NCBI GenBank assembly: GCA_900320865.1
Contig: ONTT01000008.1
Location: forward strand, 1-64,000
Direction: 5' to 3'
DNA from: an uncultured Bacteroidales bacterium
GTDB taxonomy: Bacteria; Bacteroidota; Bacteroidia; Bacteroidales; Paludibacteraceae
DNA: 64,000 nt
The translations under genes and the position numbers were made by a program. The notes beneath the pieces were generated by a model that had not been told where the DNA came from, searched no databases, and was given only the letters and a program-made list of their open reading frames with translations. Within the stretch, counting starts at the first letter, position 1. Each line of letters starts with the position of its first letter. Shown piece after piece: positions 57,201 through 61,889 of this stretch.

Positions 57201-59913
57201 ACTTGCTGCCTTCTCTGCCGGAGACGGTTCCTCTTGGGAGCATCCGTTCGGTCAGGGTCAACTGCAAAACGCCATTGATGCCGCTGCCGTATATACCTAC
57301 CTGCGTCAGAATGACCCGACCAGAGAGGATCGTAAAGCATACGTCTTTGTCAAAGGTTCCTACGACAGCAATGAGCATACGGAGATACATGCACGCGATG
57401 GTGTGTTCGTCTATGGTTCGCTGCCCAATAACTTCAATGATACAGCGGCAATAGACCCGGATCTGAAGCAGTTCACCAATGCCGAATGCCAGCGCTTCGT
57501 TAACTACGTCCGCGCATCCTCTACCGGAGTCGCTTCGCCGAATGCCACCCCCACCCGTATCAACTTGATTCATATGGAGGGTGATGATTTCGAGACCGGA
57601 TTCCTCCTCGACGGATTCGTAATCACGAACCCGGGTACAGAGCTACTCGAATCACCCGTTATCCTCAATAACGAGATGTCAACGCTACGTAACTGCCTCA
57701 TCACGGATAATACGGTAATAGACGGACCGGTTGTCAATGCCGCACGAGGACTGCTCTATAACAACCTCCTTTATAACGACTCGGCAGCCGCCATCGTCAA
57801 AGTAGGAGAGCACGGTCTGGCGCTCAATAACACCATCGTCTCCGATAACGCAGCGGTAGAGCCGATAGACGACTCCGAGGCGGCCTCCGGTGCTGTGGTG
57901 AATAACATCGCGCTCAACTCTAAACTCTCATCTCTCAACTGTTTTGCACCCTATTTCACGGACCAAACGCCTTATCGCTTACCCGATTATCTCAAGGAGA
58001 ACAAACCGCTTCATTACCAGCTCCATGAGCATAGCGCATATATCCATGCCGGCACGGCGGATGACGCGCTGGAGGATGTCTATGATACCTATGTAGCAGA
58101 TAGCACCATCGCCTTCCGGTACGATCGGGATGTACTCGGCAACCCGAGAAAGATAGGTACAGGTGTTGATATGGGTGCATTAGAGACTTGGAGAGTCGAG
58201 AAGAATACGGTTCGTGAGATTACCGCCCGGACCAACAAAGTAGGACCGGATGCGCAAGACGCAAATAAAATCTATGCGTATCTTGAGAACTACGGAGGCA
58301 ACAACTATCCCCATCAGGGATCAGTGGTCTATCTGATGGATAGCTCCGCCATGACCATGCAGTATCAAGAACTGCCCGACTTCGTCGATCTCAAGACCGG
58401 ACTCTCGCCCTTCGCGTTCCGTCCCGGCTATATGCTACTCAAACCCGGTGCATCGTTCTACGGAAACGGACATGCCGTACAGATGAACTATCTGGCGGCG
58501 GAAAAACGGTTCAGCAACCAGCGTTACTCCATGACCTCCTTCCCGTTTGATTACTCGAAGGAGAATATCACCGTCACCGGTTTCAACGCACTGAAAGACT
58601 CGTTGATCCTTCTATCTTCACCGTTCGACTTCAACACCTACCAATATGCAGGTGAGGCGCGTTCGGCGAAAGATTATGTCTTCCAGACCAATAACTCCTC
58701 GCTCTGGACCCCGATAGACACGCTTAACCGCACCGCTAACGATGGCTATCTCATGGACTTCGGCGCACTCACCGATACCGTGCTCCGATTCACTTCCTTT
58801 GCTCCGACAGGAAAATACAGCTACGTCGAAGAAGGGTATGACAAGACCATCTATCTCACGCGGCACGATAATAGGACTGGAGGTACCGGGGAGGATCTGA
58901 ACTTCACCACCATGGAGAATATGGGATGGAACATGAAAGGTCTGCCTTGGCTCGTTTCCAACTATCGCACCGATACAATTCTGGACGAAGGTAATTTCCA
59001 ACGCCAGATGTTCATTCCGCATGTGTTCTATCAGATGGACGGCGCAGGCAACTATATCACCGAGGGCGATAAGATCTACACCTCCCGCTCTTGGGATCGC
59101 GGCTCCGTTGTTTCCATGGGGAACGCGTTCTTCACCCAGACGGCTACCCAGAAAGAGAAAGAAACCGTCGTCTTCCACCTGCCCTACTACAGCAAGAATG
59201 AGAAGTCTTCACGTCCTATCCTGCGTGCAATCTCCCGCAAGAATCAATCACAAATCACAAATCAAAAATCAAAAATCAAAAATCAAAAATCACCAATCAC
59301 CAATATCTCCAGCGACCTCCTCACCCTCATTCCGGATTCCACCGCGGCGAAGACGATAGGTTATACCTATGGACGGGATGGCGTCAAATGGATAGAAAAC
59401 GATCGCTCCGCACAGGTTTATCTGCTCGATTCAAAGCGCACATCGCGTATCTCACTCCTCGGCGCTGCACCGACAGAAGTCGATATCCCGCTCGGCGTCA
59501 TTGCTCCCGAAGGAGACCTGTTCACCTTCAACCTGCCTGAGAAAGACGCGTTCGCAGGATATGACTACATCTGGCTCATCGACTACGAACTGAACCGCTT
59601 TACCAACCTGCTCTTTGAAGACTATGAGGTGAGCCTCGAACCGGGGGAGAACAACCGGCGTTTTGCCATCCGCATCGGACGATTCCCGAAGACCGACGAA
59701 CAAGGAAACCGCAGTTATGTCGTTTACGCCCATAGCGGACAACTCTTCATCCGAGGCATTATAGAAGGAGACAAGATAGATATCTATACGCCGGACGGTA
59801 AACACGTCTATTCCGATGTCGCGGAATCTACCGAATGGCAAATGCCGCTATCCTACCAGATCGGATACATCGTCAAAGTCAACAACAAAGCACACAAGGT
59901 GATCAACTTATAA
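45286..59913 (+). CDS. Giant beta-helix surface adhesin with type IX-like tail
   Basis: 4,875 residues, TTG start before NIRRYILLLMTVCVCASFAHA (signal peptide; cut here for length). About seven modules of right-handed parallel beta helix, starting near residues 27, 607, 1117, 2167, 2635, 3458 and 3965. Module openings resemble YVHPNGAYNNDGRSWETA; bodies contain coils such as NNTAEGNGGGLYL; module ends read DIGALE, DMGAYE, ERGAYE, DMGALE, as in choice-of-anchor Q proteins. After about 4295 come beta-sandwich regions, and the last ~75 residues (SGQLFIRGIIEGDKIDIYTP, then GYIVKVNNKAHKVI) fit a type A T9SS C-terminal domain. It closes the fimbrial operon and may be a fimbrial tip or associated adhesin, as Mfa5 is in Porphyromonas. 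Two 7-bp arrays are embedded in frame. Confidence 0.85.
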   Translation: MNIRRYILLLMTVCVCASFAHAQTDTIRYVHPNGAYNNDGRSWETAMNRVQDAINDLRDYLDINNLHSGSVYIAAGTYIPTESTESSGGSMLNTSFKIYGGIHVYGGFNADTPESRPGLRMMSNGKTCEENWADQSGIGTVSGTEIASQWDFRYKTILTGNHSSSAPTFVFDSIRGKYTTAYAANSYHVVWFATNGIWPATDDLLKNHYKPLEYPASIDGCVISSGNASSRNINLREHTGYGGGVYMVGNTSIRGCIVERCSANMRGGGIYADGGGTIEFCYIHTCQSAGIGVYQGYGGGVCIDHEGSIGHSQITSCASRCGGGIFISHVPEDYPTTGNPAIDGISNYSPYATACVVNNNTTNAEGAGIYLAEGGTVNHCTVTANNCMGPDVTYYGRRHGRTGGIYVRNCGQIFNSVIWGNRCAVNNDIQFASVRQKTGISGYETFVYHTAFMNHDITDWTGVRKEAVYSLDKHNMPVEGGSDNFPCFFSPTVVPLNWDSVNTSAGIYGAGVLAHMRPVDYPGPRIWHLTSHSYLDQKGVQWSPAMVDPPIWLIHAHTDYGVVSNPYEPASTLGALVRKPDNMRHALHAQQGLEGRKNAELIPTVFVDLSHEGDFDGDGHFVTPPHSGSSWDAPLHSIGDALMYFRTYLVEEPTKAIGKRAHYHLPSAWDEDGNPTAYTNYVYVQLLVKEGEQSTAGPNNYLGKDMRTASIRTLSHMRLYGGYPKTLTGTNTEGRDPLNHPTIITANIADEKGVVAYANNSAHVLTYVNTEYTIVDGFQLLNGNAHNLTGAAVMAGGGVLVSNDRNVITDPSKRIDMVGNELRNCRLANNSAPKGAAIYVTGDSRKNIIELCYAELKVVNCIIRNNTADYSSGNNGVITANGRAFIDIDHCDIVNNVGYPLQSDNRWWKDGQLLPYNNGYIRIDNSLIYCNGTEVLNDRSALAANTPLSVDASTQNYVFGTYNMFDADIQLHTADETQPRGFFKSDFTIPSIAAVLPSGIPDAANHPLKLAMPAEKYNQCKLTRTDRNAATYPVFINPSRNIGHSVEGDRPLYGGKVSFIPLNNNPCVNAASVSAYGANNVPRPDAEDFDLTDYTRRNYGGEPDIGALEDTDLPISGSVIYVTPNGAGKRDGSSWANAIAGNTVYVLNDITGPALADGDQIDPEATCNRVLDSEGNPILTTNEKYNGGWGKIWYTDKRTGATSTTTTTTAWVTEVNTYVGGPQAGQTIVVQDGTTPVETTETRINSTGSVMPGFTAGYDYDPRYPYGEISGASRSFWRANPYHNGSDWNNAADYADRSAFIAACNANGWINNTRAERYVGGLQYAVEKASAANKTYHSDSVQVWVGAGTYNDYKGFIMRDSVTVLGGFPATKYSSPGITERQALMSDVINIPKSKPAEKLDATDYESILQISEVNPIIGHDSLMNKDAVKYWDDDYAYSETTDTHNYAYKTRNITNTWRYTSVETDVTSSCINYPLFTGGKLSGSGGNIVYGTDPAPADKDVWHFTYPTEQTYYYLEVTEQNGTLRIYDYDTGVKIEDKSSRWCRSSNGSLTGMHMYQAMKNMEAGTYKLTLDMMGGYRAGSPFDITTPSNIYLHILDASGNDLTDSVLLKCRSYKSPTDNNATNVRNTAFRKTIEFTAPGSEDITIMVEVLDGTKNIGATYPKTPSGGDPDPIPWNYKWDEGTEANPSKAWGTKNPNRREFFITNLNLKKVDETQSSYTLADEDIDVEEKDTIIPDPHASEINASTVYELKKHRITLRKRVLTMPDVCVPTYGAGSVGDPAGIGNGKLADGLAHTDRVFGPTKALRTAATLAKEEDPHYVEYNKANWDGFTIRHGFLTDEAMAHGGGAGVNMYEGAHLRNCIVINNMSHCPRVKGGGLFCDGATSTIEGCFVLNNQSTLSSKLTASQNQIFAGGLFMYEGTCFNSLFANNYSYGSSGGVGFCVGRFFNNTIAYNTATLKEGGQISGGAISLATESNPNLFVANTIVFGNNGIAIRDRAAAVAKVNPFLYCYIQSAVAQPNDATKKNVTNWTESATGNYGTGNTFLNGVAPSATNSPFAADFDELGNYVPGRAASLNDFRLRDGIGCVNHGTEEFAGEFYTALQHKGISDANIRKMQVYKTVEATVLPQNDVAFAKRVQDCQIDMGAYEFNAAYSIKPDTTTHPGQAIFYVTFAAHGGDASADSPENAACKQKLQLVLDAAGRYKYNLMTLAKYDKGEAGSYVADQPNKHWSVEVWLEGDNTNSTVSGEYNDWYTATRSTKHNNDYYVDNTLDYSFIIPHGVQIKGGYTTDFTGRDPLTYRTVLSGKITSSTGAEGNTFHVVTFTNDLFTPDEEYYMDGDDPIRNQLATLTNEKDRAVVDGIFIMDGHANSPDYVDRIGAAAVVTEYAHIRNCVIQNNTAEGNGGGLYLKPFALVSGTIIKNNTAETGGGIYVEAPPGPPESINTDSLARVYATTICENTARLSAGGMWFDNTYVFVNSTALWHNEANDNANISGVFSRTSEDTDYPLSFCAVESRRLEGQGNVELSPTETEGVRWDRQDPFNAILYYPIEMSSTLSRAGMTYNQWYNTMSTFTTLDSIDIAGVSRTKWLSDGSERGYAWGSDILVTKNNDFIEIGARAINKNFAINVNMEYVMNRLYVMHTDLINSEAARALQDNTEDTPAAHMYRQMGSCILNPFHRLGDAFDYIIAARKANPALYRNRVFEVFIEQGTYYPYHNAYGEQDEVRNNTFLVPEGIYVIGGIDSRPEDHHYGQEGYYDMFTGASYGTTDNVTVAGYTIYSAPLDSIRLRDDRHRPMRDNNLNSVIEPWELERQTILSGNAVAGEDFTHVYHVITMHADSTHVGPQPLKFRHMNPAREAGDKSAPLLIDPIPMDQPDLFVDELDQSILGRTVEFDGIQITGGYANHLNPEDTLRHPYVKKTYFRGGGIFVDGNWNNDFDQPGDVLPNVTEPAKYNIPIVVENCVFTNNMAGNGGGLYSNGGIYMFGCHFTQNYSQGPMTDVDQNFIPWTAGGCIATNAVCDVANTLFDNNEARRGLYPITVSGDEEIPYADARQGFAGVISAATQSYLRVVNCHFMKNKAVAYPAIYNFTPNNEYGDDAKEKQFAFNTIFWGNEVFEVDNLDELDYKVPPSAQTINDFNTRYKGSRKGVFHYDPVEWDKYEKLFHEYDSLYNHYAAENDTFNVNVTNKLAELRAQGDLMEGLYFCSYRKTYGPTGMKPTPEGYLLTRDEQRNFIDPRKKPVRTKTVHDFPVERYDNLFTYVHGNNNTLINPINTATDGPNFKQPSFVAGIDGYMQNADWLLARMNLTTDQGWGHLKQTVTRGVGYFLTRYTGKQQFDTFEAALAAANAALGTDTCTTWSVLPVRGLPIATFDDVQDPPGAIYNWYSKRYGTYMSNVNAPLPIKDQYYMAYSRTTSDEEVSGNMDRISKHPKTGETDVYIDIGIYEYQYVQLDIKGQEIDTMWVATKAKDPIRQDGLTWETPTTDLQTAIDRLMSSHNNHDKYICFLGDDEGGTFSPSNVIDNRRSFIITSNTLEPLLPDSAEADYDYGVNSLTFLGGYSFDVKDAPRDPQAHPTIIEMPNTGTAAQRNQLFVVEDMTRQMVQANWQGEYTSRDSVVIPIVFDGMTFINPYSTKDPSSDVGGYNNQGGLMSKKGGAAIYYRWQRRYEGHDGVYSPDFTKALHPDSALIDGVKTVLPKLTLSNCIFMDNGARDGVAHDERSAAVRIDHGGGSSLIVNSLFHSNAGAPVYARTFDVLQEENDLASVPNDVVIVNSTFALNDGHLRLDGENSEVHNSLIWLDDLDNDTTIQLQMGASDQWDKTTNRTREGIENRMTNNAVWGCFMQAGEDPWGNDSLVTNNNDIFGGPGFVLPYVTASTSEQRRERSFRLNPSLITHEKADTTIYRDRVFFRVYPDTCAETHNQYWRRSNGFKSTYITALANDSDLAAKPRLSGEGMERGAYECLAVLQRVLYVQPTLAAFSAGDGSSWEHPFGQGQLQNAIDAAAVYTYLRQNDPTREDRKAYVFVKGSYDSNEHTEIHARDGVFVYGSLPNNFNDTAAIDPDLKQFTNAECQRFVNYVRASSTGVASPNATPTRINLIHMEGDDFETGFLLDGFVITNPGTELLESPVILNNEMSTLRNCLITDNTVIDGPVVNAARGLLYNNLLYNDSAAAIVKVGEHGLALNNTIVSDNAAVEPIDDSEAASGAVVNNIALNSKLSSLNCFAPYFTDQTPYRLPDYLKENKPLHYQLHEHSAYIHAGTADDALEDVYDTYVADSTIAFRYDRDVLGNPRKIGTGVDMGALETWRVEKNTVREITARTNKVGPDAQDANKIYAYLENYGGNNYPHQGSVVYLMDSSAMTMQYQELPDFVDLKTGLSPFAFRPGYMLLKPGASFYGNGHAVQMNYLAAEKRFSNQRYSMTSFPFDYSKENITVTGFNALKDSLILLSSPFDFNTYQYAGEARSAKDYVFQTNNSSLWTPIDTLNRTANDGYLMDFGALTDTVLRFTSFAPTGKYSYVEEGYDKTIYLTRHDNRTGGTGEDLNFTTMENMGWNMKGLPWLVSNYRTDTILDEGNFQRQMFIPHVFYQMDGAGNYITEGDKIYTSRSWDRGSVVSMGNAFFTQTATQKEKETVVFHLPYYSKNEKSSRPILRAISRKNQSQITNQKSKIKNQKSPITNISSDLLTLIPDSTAAKTIGYTYGRDGVKWIENDRSAQVYLLDSKRTSRISLLGAAPTEVDIPLGVIAPEGDLFTFNLPEKDAFAGYDYIWLIDYELNRFTNLLFEDYEVSLEPGENNRRFAIRIGRFPKTDEQGNRSYVVYAHSGQLFIRGIIEGDKIDIYTPDGKHVYSDVAESTEWQMPLSYQIGYIVKVNNKAHKVINL
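57913..57940 (+). repeat. 7-bp array inside the giant adhesin gene
   Basis: Units CTCAACT, CTAAACT, CTCATCT, CTCAACT; encodes LNSKLSSLN in a loop of the last helix module. Confidence 0.75.
59246..59306 (+). repeat. Nine-unit 7-bp array inside the giant adhesin gene
   Basis: Units AATCACA (two), AATCAAA (four), AATCACC (two) and a final AATATCT. It encodes a Lys/Asn/Gln/Ile/Ser linker with a seven-residue period (ITNQKSKIKNQKSPIT) between the body and the C-terminal domains. Confidence 0.9.
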
Positions 59914-59937
59914 TCCCAAATCCATCCCTATATTCAG

Positions 59938-59967
59938 AGAAAAATCGCCCCTCGGAGCGATTTTTCT
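59938..59967 (+). terminator. Terminator after the giant adhesin gene
   Basis: Arms AGAAAAATCGC (59938-59948) and GCGATTTTTCT (59957-59967), 8-nt loop, T-rich 3' arm. It runs directly into CTTGCATATGTC (59966-59977), whose expected -7 box reads TAATTAGG (59990-59997) and so is probably inactive. Confidence 0.82.
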
Positions 59968-60026
59968 TGCATATGTCGGAAAAAAGTTGTAATTAGGGGG
60001 TGTGCTCAAAAAAAACGGGCATTTAT

Positions 60027-60057
60027 TTGCACATGTCAAAAAATCTTTGTACTTTTG
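60027..60057 (+). promoter_or_regulatory. Promoter of a short transcript
   Basis: TTG 60027-60029, 20-bp spacer, TACTTTTG 60050-60057, with TTGCACATGTC. No recognised gene follows before the terminator at 60401. Confidence 0.8.
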
Positions 60058-60187
60058 CGGTCGCAAAGGTTTTTCGGTTGCTTCTCTTTTTTATTCTCCT
60101 ATCTCCTCGCACAAGAATTAATCAACCGACAATTTTGTGTGAATCTGTTTTTCTGATATATGCAAATTTTTCTGCAAAAAAATCTCT

Positions 60188-60262
60188 CTAAACTGCATAA
60201 AATCCGGAAAATTGCATTTTCTAAACTGCACAAAATCGGCATTTCGCATATTCTAAACTGCA
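60188..60262 (+). repeat. Three direct repeats of about 32 bp
   Basis: CTAAACTGCA at 60188, 60221 and 60253, each followed by YAAAA; the intervening sequence is partly conserved (AAAATCxG, TTGCAT or TCGCAT). Too few and too uneven for CRISPR. Confidence 0.75.
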
Positions 60263-60400
60263 CAAAAAAACGAAGCACCCGAGGTATTTGCCCCGGGTGC
60301 TTGGCGATTATAGTTTCTTCCAAGTGGCTTCGGGTCGCGTTCAGCAACAAGATCGCCTGGACCCTCGAGTCCGATGCCATCCTCTGGCTCAAAACGAAAT

Positions 60401-60428
60401 AAGCGTCAATTTCTGACGCTTTTTTTGT
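60401..60428 (+). terminator. Intrinsic terminator
   Basis: AAGCGTCA (60401-60408), 5-nt loop, TGACGCTT (60414-60421), then a run of T. A classical Rho-independent signal. Confidence 0.88.
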
Positions 60429-60430
60429 GC

Positions 60431-60465
60431 CCCTAAACCCTAATCTATAACCTCTAATCCCTAAA
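60431..60465 (+). repeat. 7-bp array before the small-ORF promoter
   Basis: Units CCCTAAA, CCCTAAT, CTATAAC, CTCTAAT, CCCTAAA, between the terminator and the promoter at 60481. Confidence 0.85.
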
Positions 60466-60480
60466 AATCTGCGATTTTAT

Positions 60481-60511
60481 TTGCATATATCAAAAATTTT
60501 CTGTAATTTTG
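60481..60511 (+). promoter_or_regulatory. Promoter of the small ORF/KilA-N pair
   Basis: TTG 60481-60483, 20-bp spacer, TAATTTTG 60504-60511, with TTGCATATATC. Confidence 0.85.
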
Positions 60512-60538
60512 CAGCGCAAAATCAAAAATAACACGATT

Positions 60539-60673
60539 ATGAAACAGCAAGAACCACAACAAATGCCATTAGGCTCCGAAAAGAACGGAGCTGGTCTGCC
60601 GCAGAAAGAGTACTTCACGGCGGATGAAGCAATGGCTTATCTTGAACCCCGTATTCGTGCTATGTTTAGATGA
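60539..60673 (+). CDS. 44-residue protein of unknown function
   Basis: ATG at 60539, 27 bp after the -7 box; TGA at 60671. The product is hydrophilic: MKQQEPQQMPLGSEKNGAG, then KEYFTADEAMAYLEPRIRAM and FR. The last part could form one amphipathic helix. Supported by its promoter and by codon use like that of neighbours. Not recognised. It lies 57 bp before the KilA-N gene. Confidence 0.55.
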   Translation: MKQQEPQQMPLGSEKNGAGLPQKEYFTADEAMAYLEPRIRAMFR

Positions 60674-60698
60674 AAGAAGTCGTCTTATAACCTCTCTC

Positions 60699-60724
60699 CG
60701 CCTGCCGACGTAAAACAGCAAGGA
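60699..60724 (+). repeat. Direct repeat, left copy, flanking the KilA-N gene
   Basis: CGC-Y-TGCCGACGTAAAACAGC plus AAGGA. 26 bp with one mismatch to 61559-61584; the inner 22 bp are identical. It ends 6 bp before the KilA-N start. Confidence 0.9.
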
Positions 60725-60730
60725 AAACAT

Positions 60731-61549
60731 ATGGCAAGCAAACTGAATGTACAAGGAACAGAGATTACCCTCATATCGGATATGGGGAATGATTATATCT
60801 GCTTGACGGACATGGCCGGAGCTAAAAGCGATGAGGTACGCGCTGCAGATGTGATCAAAAATTGGCTACGCAATCGTTATACGATTGAGTTCCTTGGCAC
60901 ATGGGAACAAATCCACAATCCCAATTTTAATGTGGTCGAATTTGACCACTTTAGAATGCACGCAGGTTTACCTAATTTTGTATTGAGTGTTTCTGAATGG
61001 CTCGAAAAGACCAATGCTGTTGGTCTTATAGTAAAGAAAGGACGCTATGGGGGTACGTATGCTCACAAGGATATTGCTTTTGAGTTTGGTTCCGCAATTA
61101 GCGTTCCTTTCAAGCTTTATCTTATTGAAGAGTTCCAGCGACTCAAAGAGGAAGAGCAAAAGGCACTTGGCTGGTCGGCGAAGCGTGAGCTAGCAAAGAT
61201 CAACTATCACATTCACACAGACGCCATCAAGGAACACCTTGTTCCGCAGGAGATTGACCAATACCATCGTTCGTTGATTTATGCCAACGAAGCTGATGTG
61301 CTCAATGTGGCATTGTTCGGGATAACGGCAAAGGAATGGCGCGATGCACACCCTGATGATAAAGGAAATATTCGCGATTATGCGACCATCAATCAGTTGA
61401 TTTGTCTGAGCAATATGGAAAACCTGAATGCGGTTTTTATCAATGAAGGAATGCCGCAAGGCGAGCGTCTTTATAAACTCAACCAAATAGCTATCCAGCA
61501 AATGACCGTGTTGGAGAATGTAGAGAGCAAGCATATATTGAAAGCATAA
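60731..61549 (+). CDS. KilA-N domain protein
   Basis: 272 residues. The KilA-N DNA-binding domain fills about 1-110: ISDMGNDYICLTDMAGAKSD, ADVIKNWLRNRYTIEFLGTW, and GLIVKKGRYGGTYAHKDIAF. The C-terminal part (SLIYANEADVLNVALFGITA, ATINQLICLSNMENLNAVFI) is the region usual in Bacteroidota KilA-N proteins and is otherwise uncharacterised. KilA-N domains come from phages and large DNA viruses. The gene is bracketed by direct repeats 860 bp apart and lies beside a restriction-modification pair. Confidence 0.85.
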   Translation: MASKLNVQGTEITLISDMGNDYICLTDMAGAKSDEVRAADVIKNWLRNRYTIEFLGTWEQIHNPNFNVVEFDHFRMHAGLPNFVLSVSEWLEKTNAVGLIVKKGRYGGTYAHKDIAFEFGSAISVPFKLYLIEEFQRLKEEEQKALGWSAKRELAKINYHIHTDAIKEHLVPQEIDQYHRSLIYANEADVLNVALFGITAKEWRDAHPDDKGNIRDYATINQLICLSNMENLNAVFINEGMPQGERLYKLNQIAIQQMTVLENVESKHILKA

Positions 61550-61558
61550 ATATACCGT

Positions 61559-61584
61559 CGCTTGCCGACGTAAAACAGCAAGGA
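61559..61584 (+). repeat. Direct repeat, right copy, flanking the KilA-N gene
   Basis: Second copy of the 26-bp repeat, 860 bp downstream of the first and 10 bp after the KilA-N stop codon. Confidence 0.9.
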
Positions 61585-61596
61585 CAAAAAAGACAT

Positions 61597-61888
61597 AACG
61601 AGCGCAAAGCGTTGCGCTAACAAATAACATATTAATAGCATACTATTATTTCGCGTTCGAAAAGAAAAAAGCCTAGGAAACTGATTTCTCAACGAAACGG
61701 GTAATGCTTCACGGATGTGCCTAAAATGGAACATTCCACTTACAGTCAAAAATAGTTCATACTCAGTGTGGACTCTATGACTGTAAGGCGGAGGTTCTTC
61801 CTAGGCTCCTTCGTGAACGCGAGTAGAAGTTCACACTTTTTATGTGCCCGTATGAGGATTGATAGTTATGCACAAACGACTATCAATC
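61597..61888 (+). promoter_or_regulatory. Chain of stem-loops upstream of the methyltransferase gene
   Basis: Hairpin 61601-61618 (AGCGCAA/TTGCGCT, 4-nt loop); 61633-61648 (TAATAG/CTATTA); long-range helix 61670-61679 with 61798-61807 (AGCCTAGGAA/TTCCTAGGCT) enclosing a second 10-bp helix 61739-61748 with 61778-61787 (CTTACAGTCA/TGACTGTAAG); hairpin 61813-61834 (GTGAAC/GTTCAC); and 61857-61888 (GATTGATAGT/ACTATCAATC, 12-nt loop) ending 2 nt before the ATG. It may be a structured RNA or a set of operators; no protein frame of substance crosses it, and no TTG/TAnnTTTG promoter was found. Confidence 0.6.
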
Positions 61889-61889
61889 T

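Larger units (their letters stand above)
60064..60428 (+). ncRNA. Candidate untranslated transcript
   Basis: Bounded by the promoter at 60027 and the terminator at 60401-60428, about 360 nt. It contains three 32-33-bp spaced copies of CTAAACTGCA (60188, 60221, 60253), a 9-bp hairpin AAGCACCCG/CGGGTGCTT (60273-60302), complementary GGCGAT/ATCGCC blocks about 50 nt apart, and GGAC/GTCC. An 80-codon frame (60160-60402) crosses the repeats and ends at the terminator; a short or broken protein gene cannot be excluded. Confidence 0.4.

Noticed and set aside
60188..60262. Possible mini-CRISPR
   Set aside because: Only three 10-bp cores at 32-33-bp spacing, with conserved rather than unique spacers, and no cas genes nearby.
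61608..61650. Integron attC-like site after the KilA-N gene
   Set aside because: GCGCTAAC resembles an attC core half, but the paired GTTRRRY core and an integrase are missing.
61678..61708. Hammerhead-like core (CTGAT...CGAAAC)
   Set aside because: The CUGAUGA box is incomplete and the flanking stems of a hammerhead cannot be formed.
61670..61834. Retron-type or group II intron RNA upstream of the methyltransferase
   Set aside because: Nested inverted repeats fit loosely, but no reverse transcriptase and no domain V-like hairpin is present in the window.
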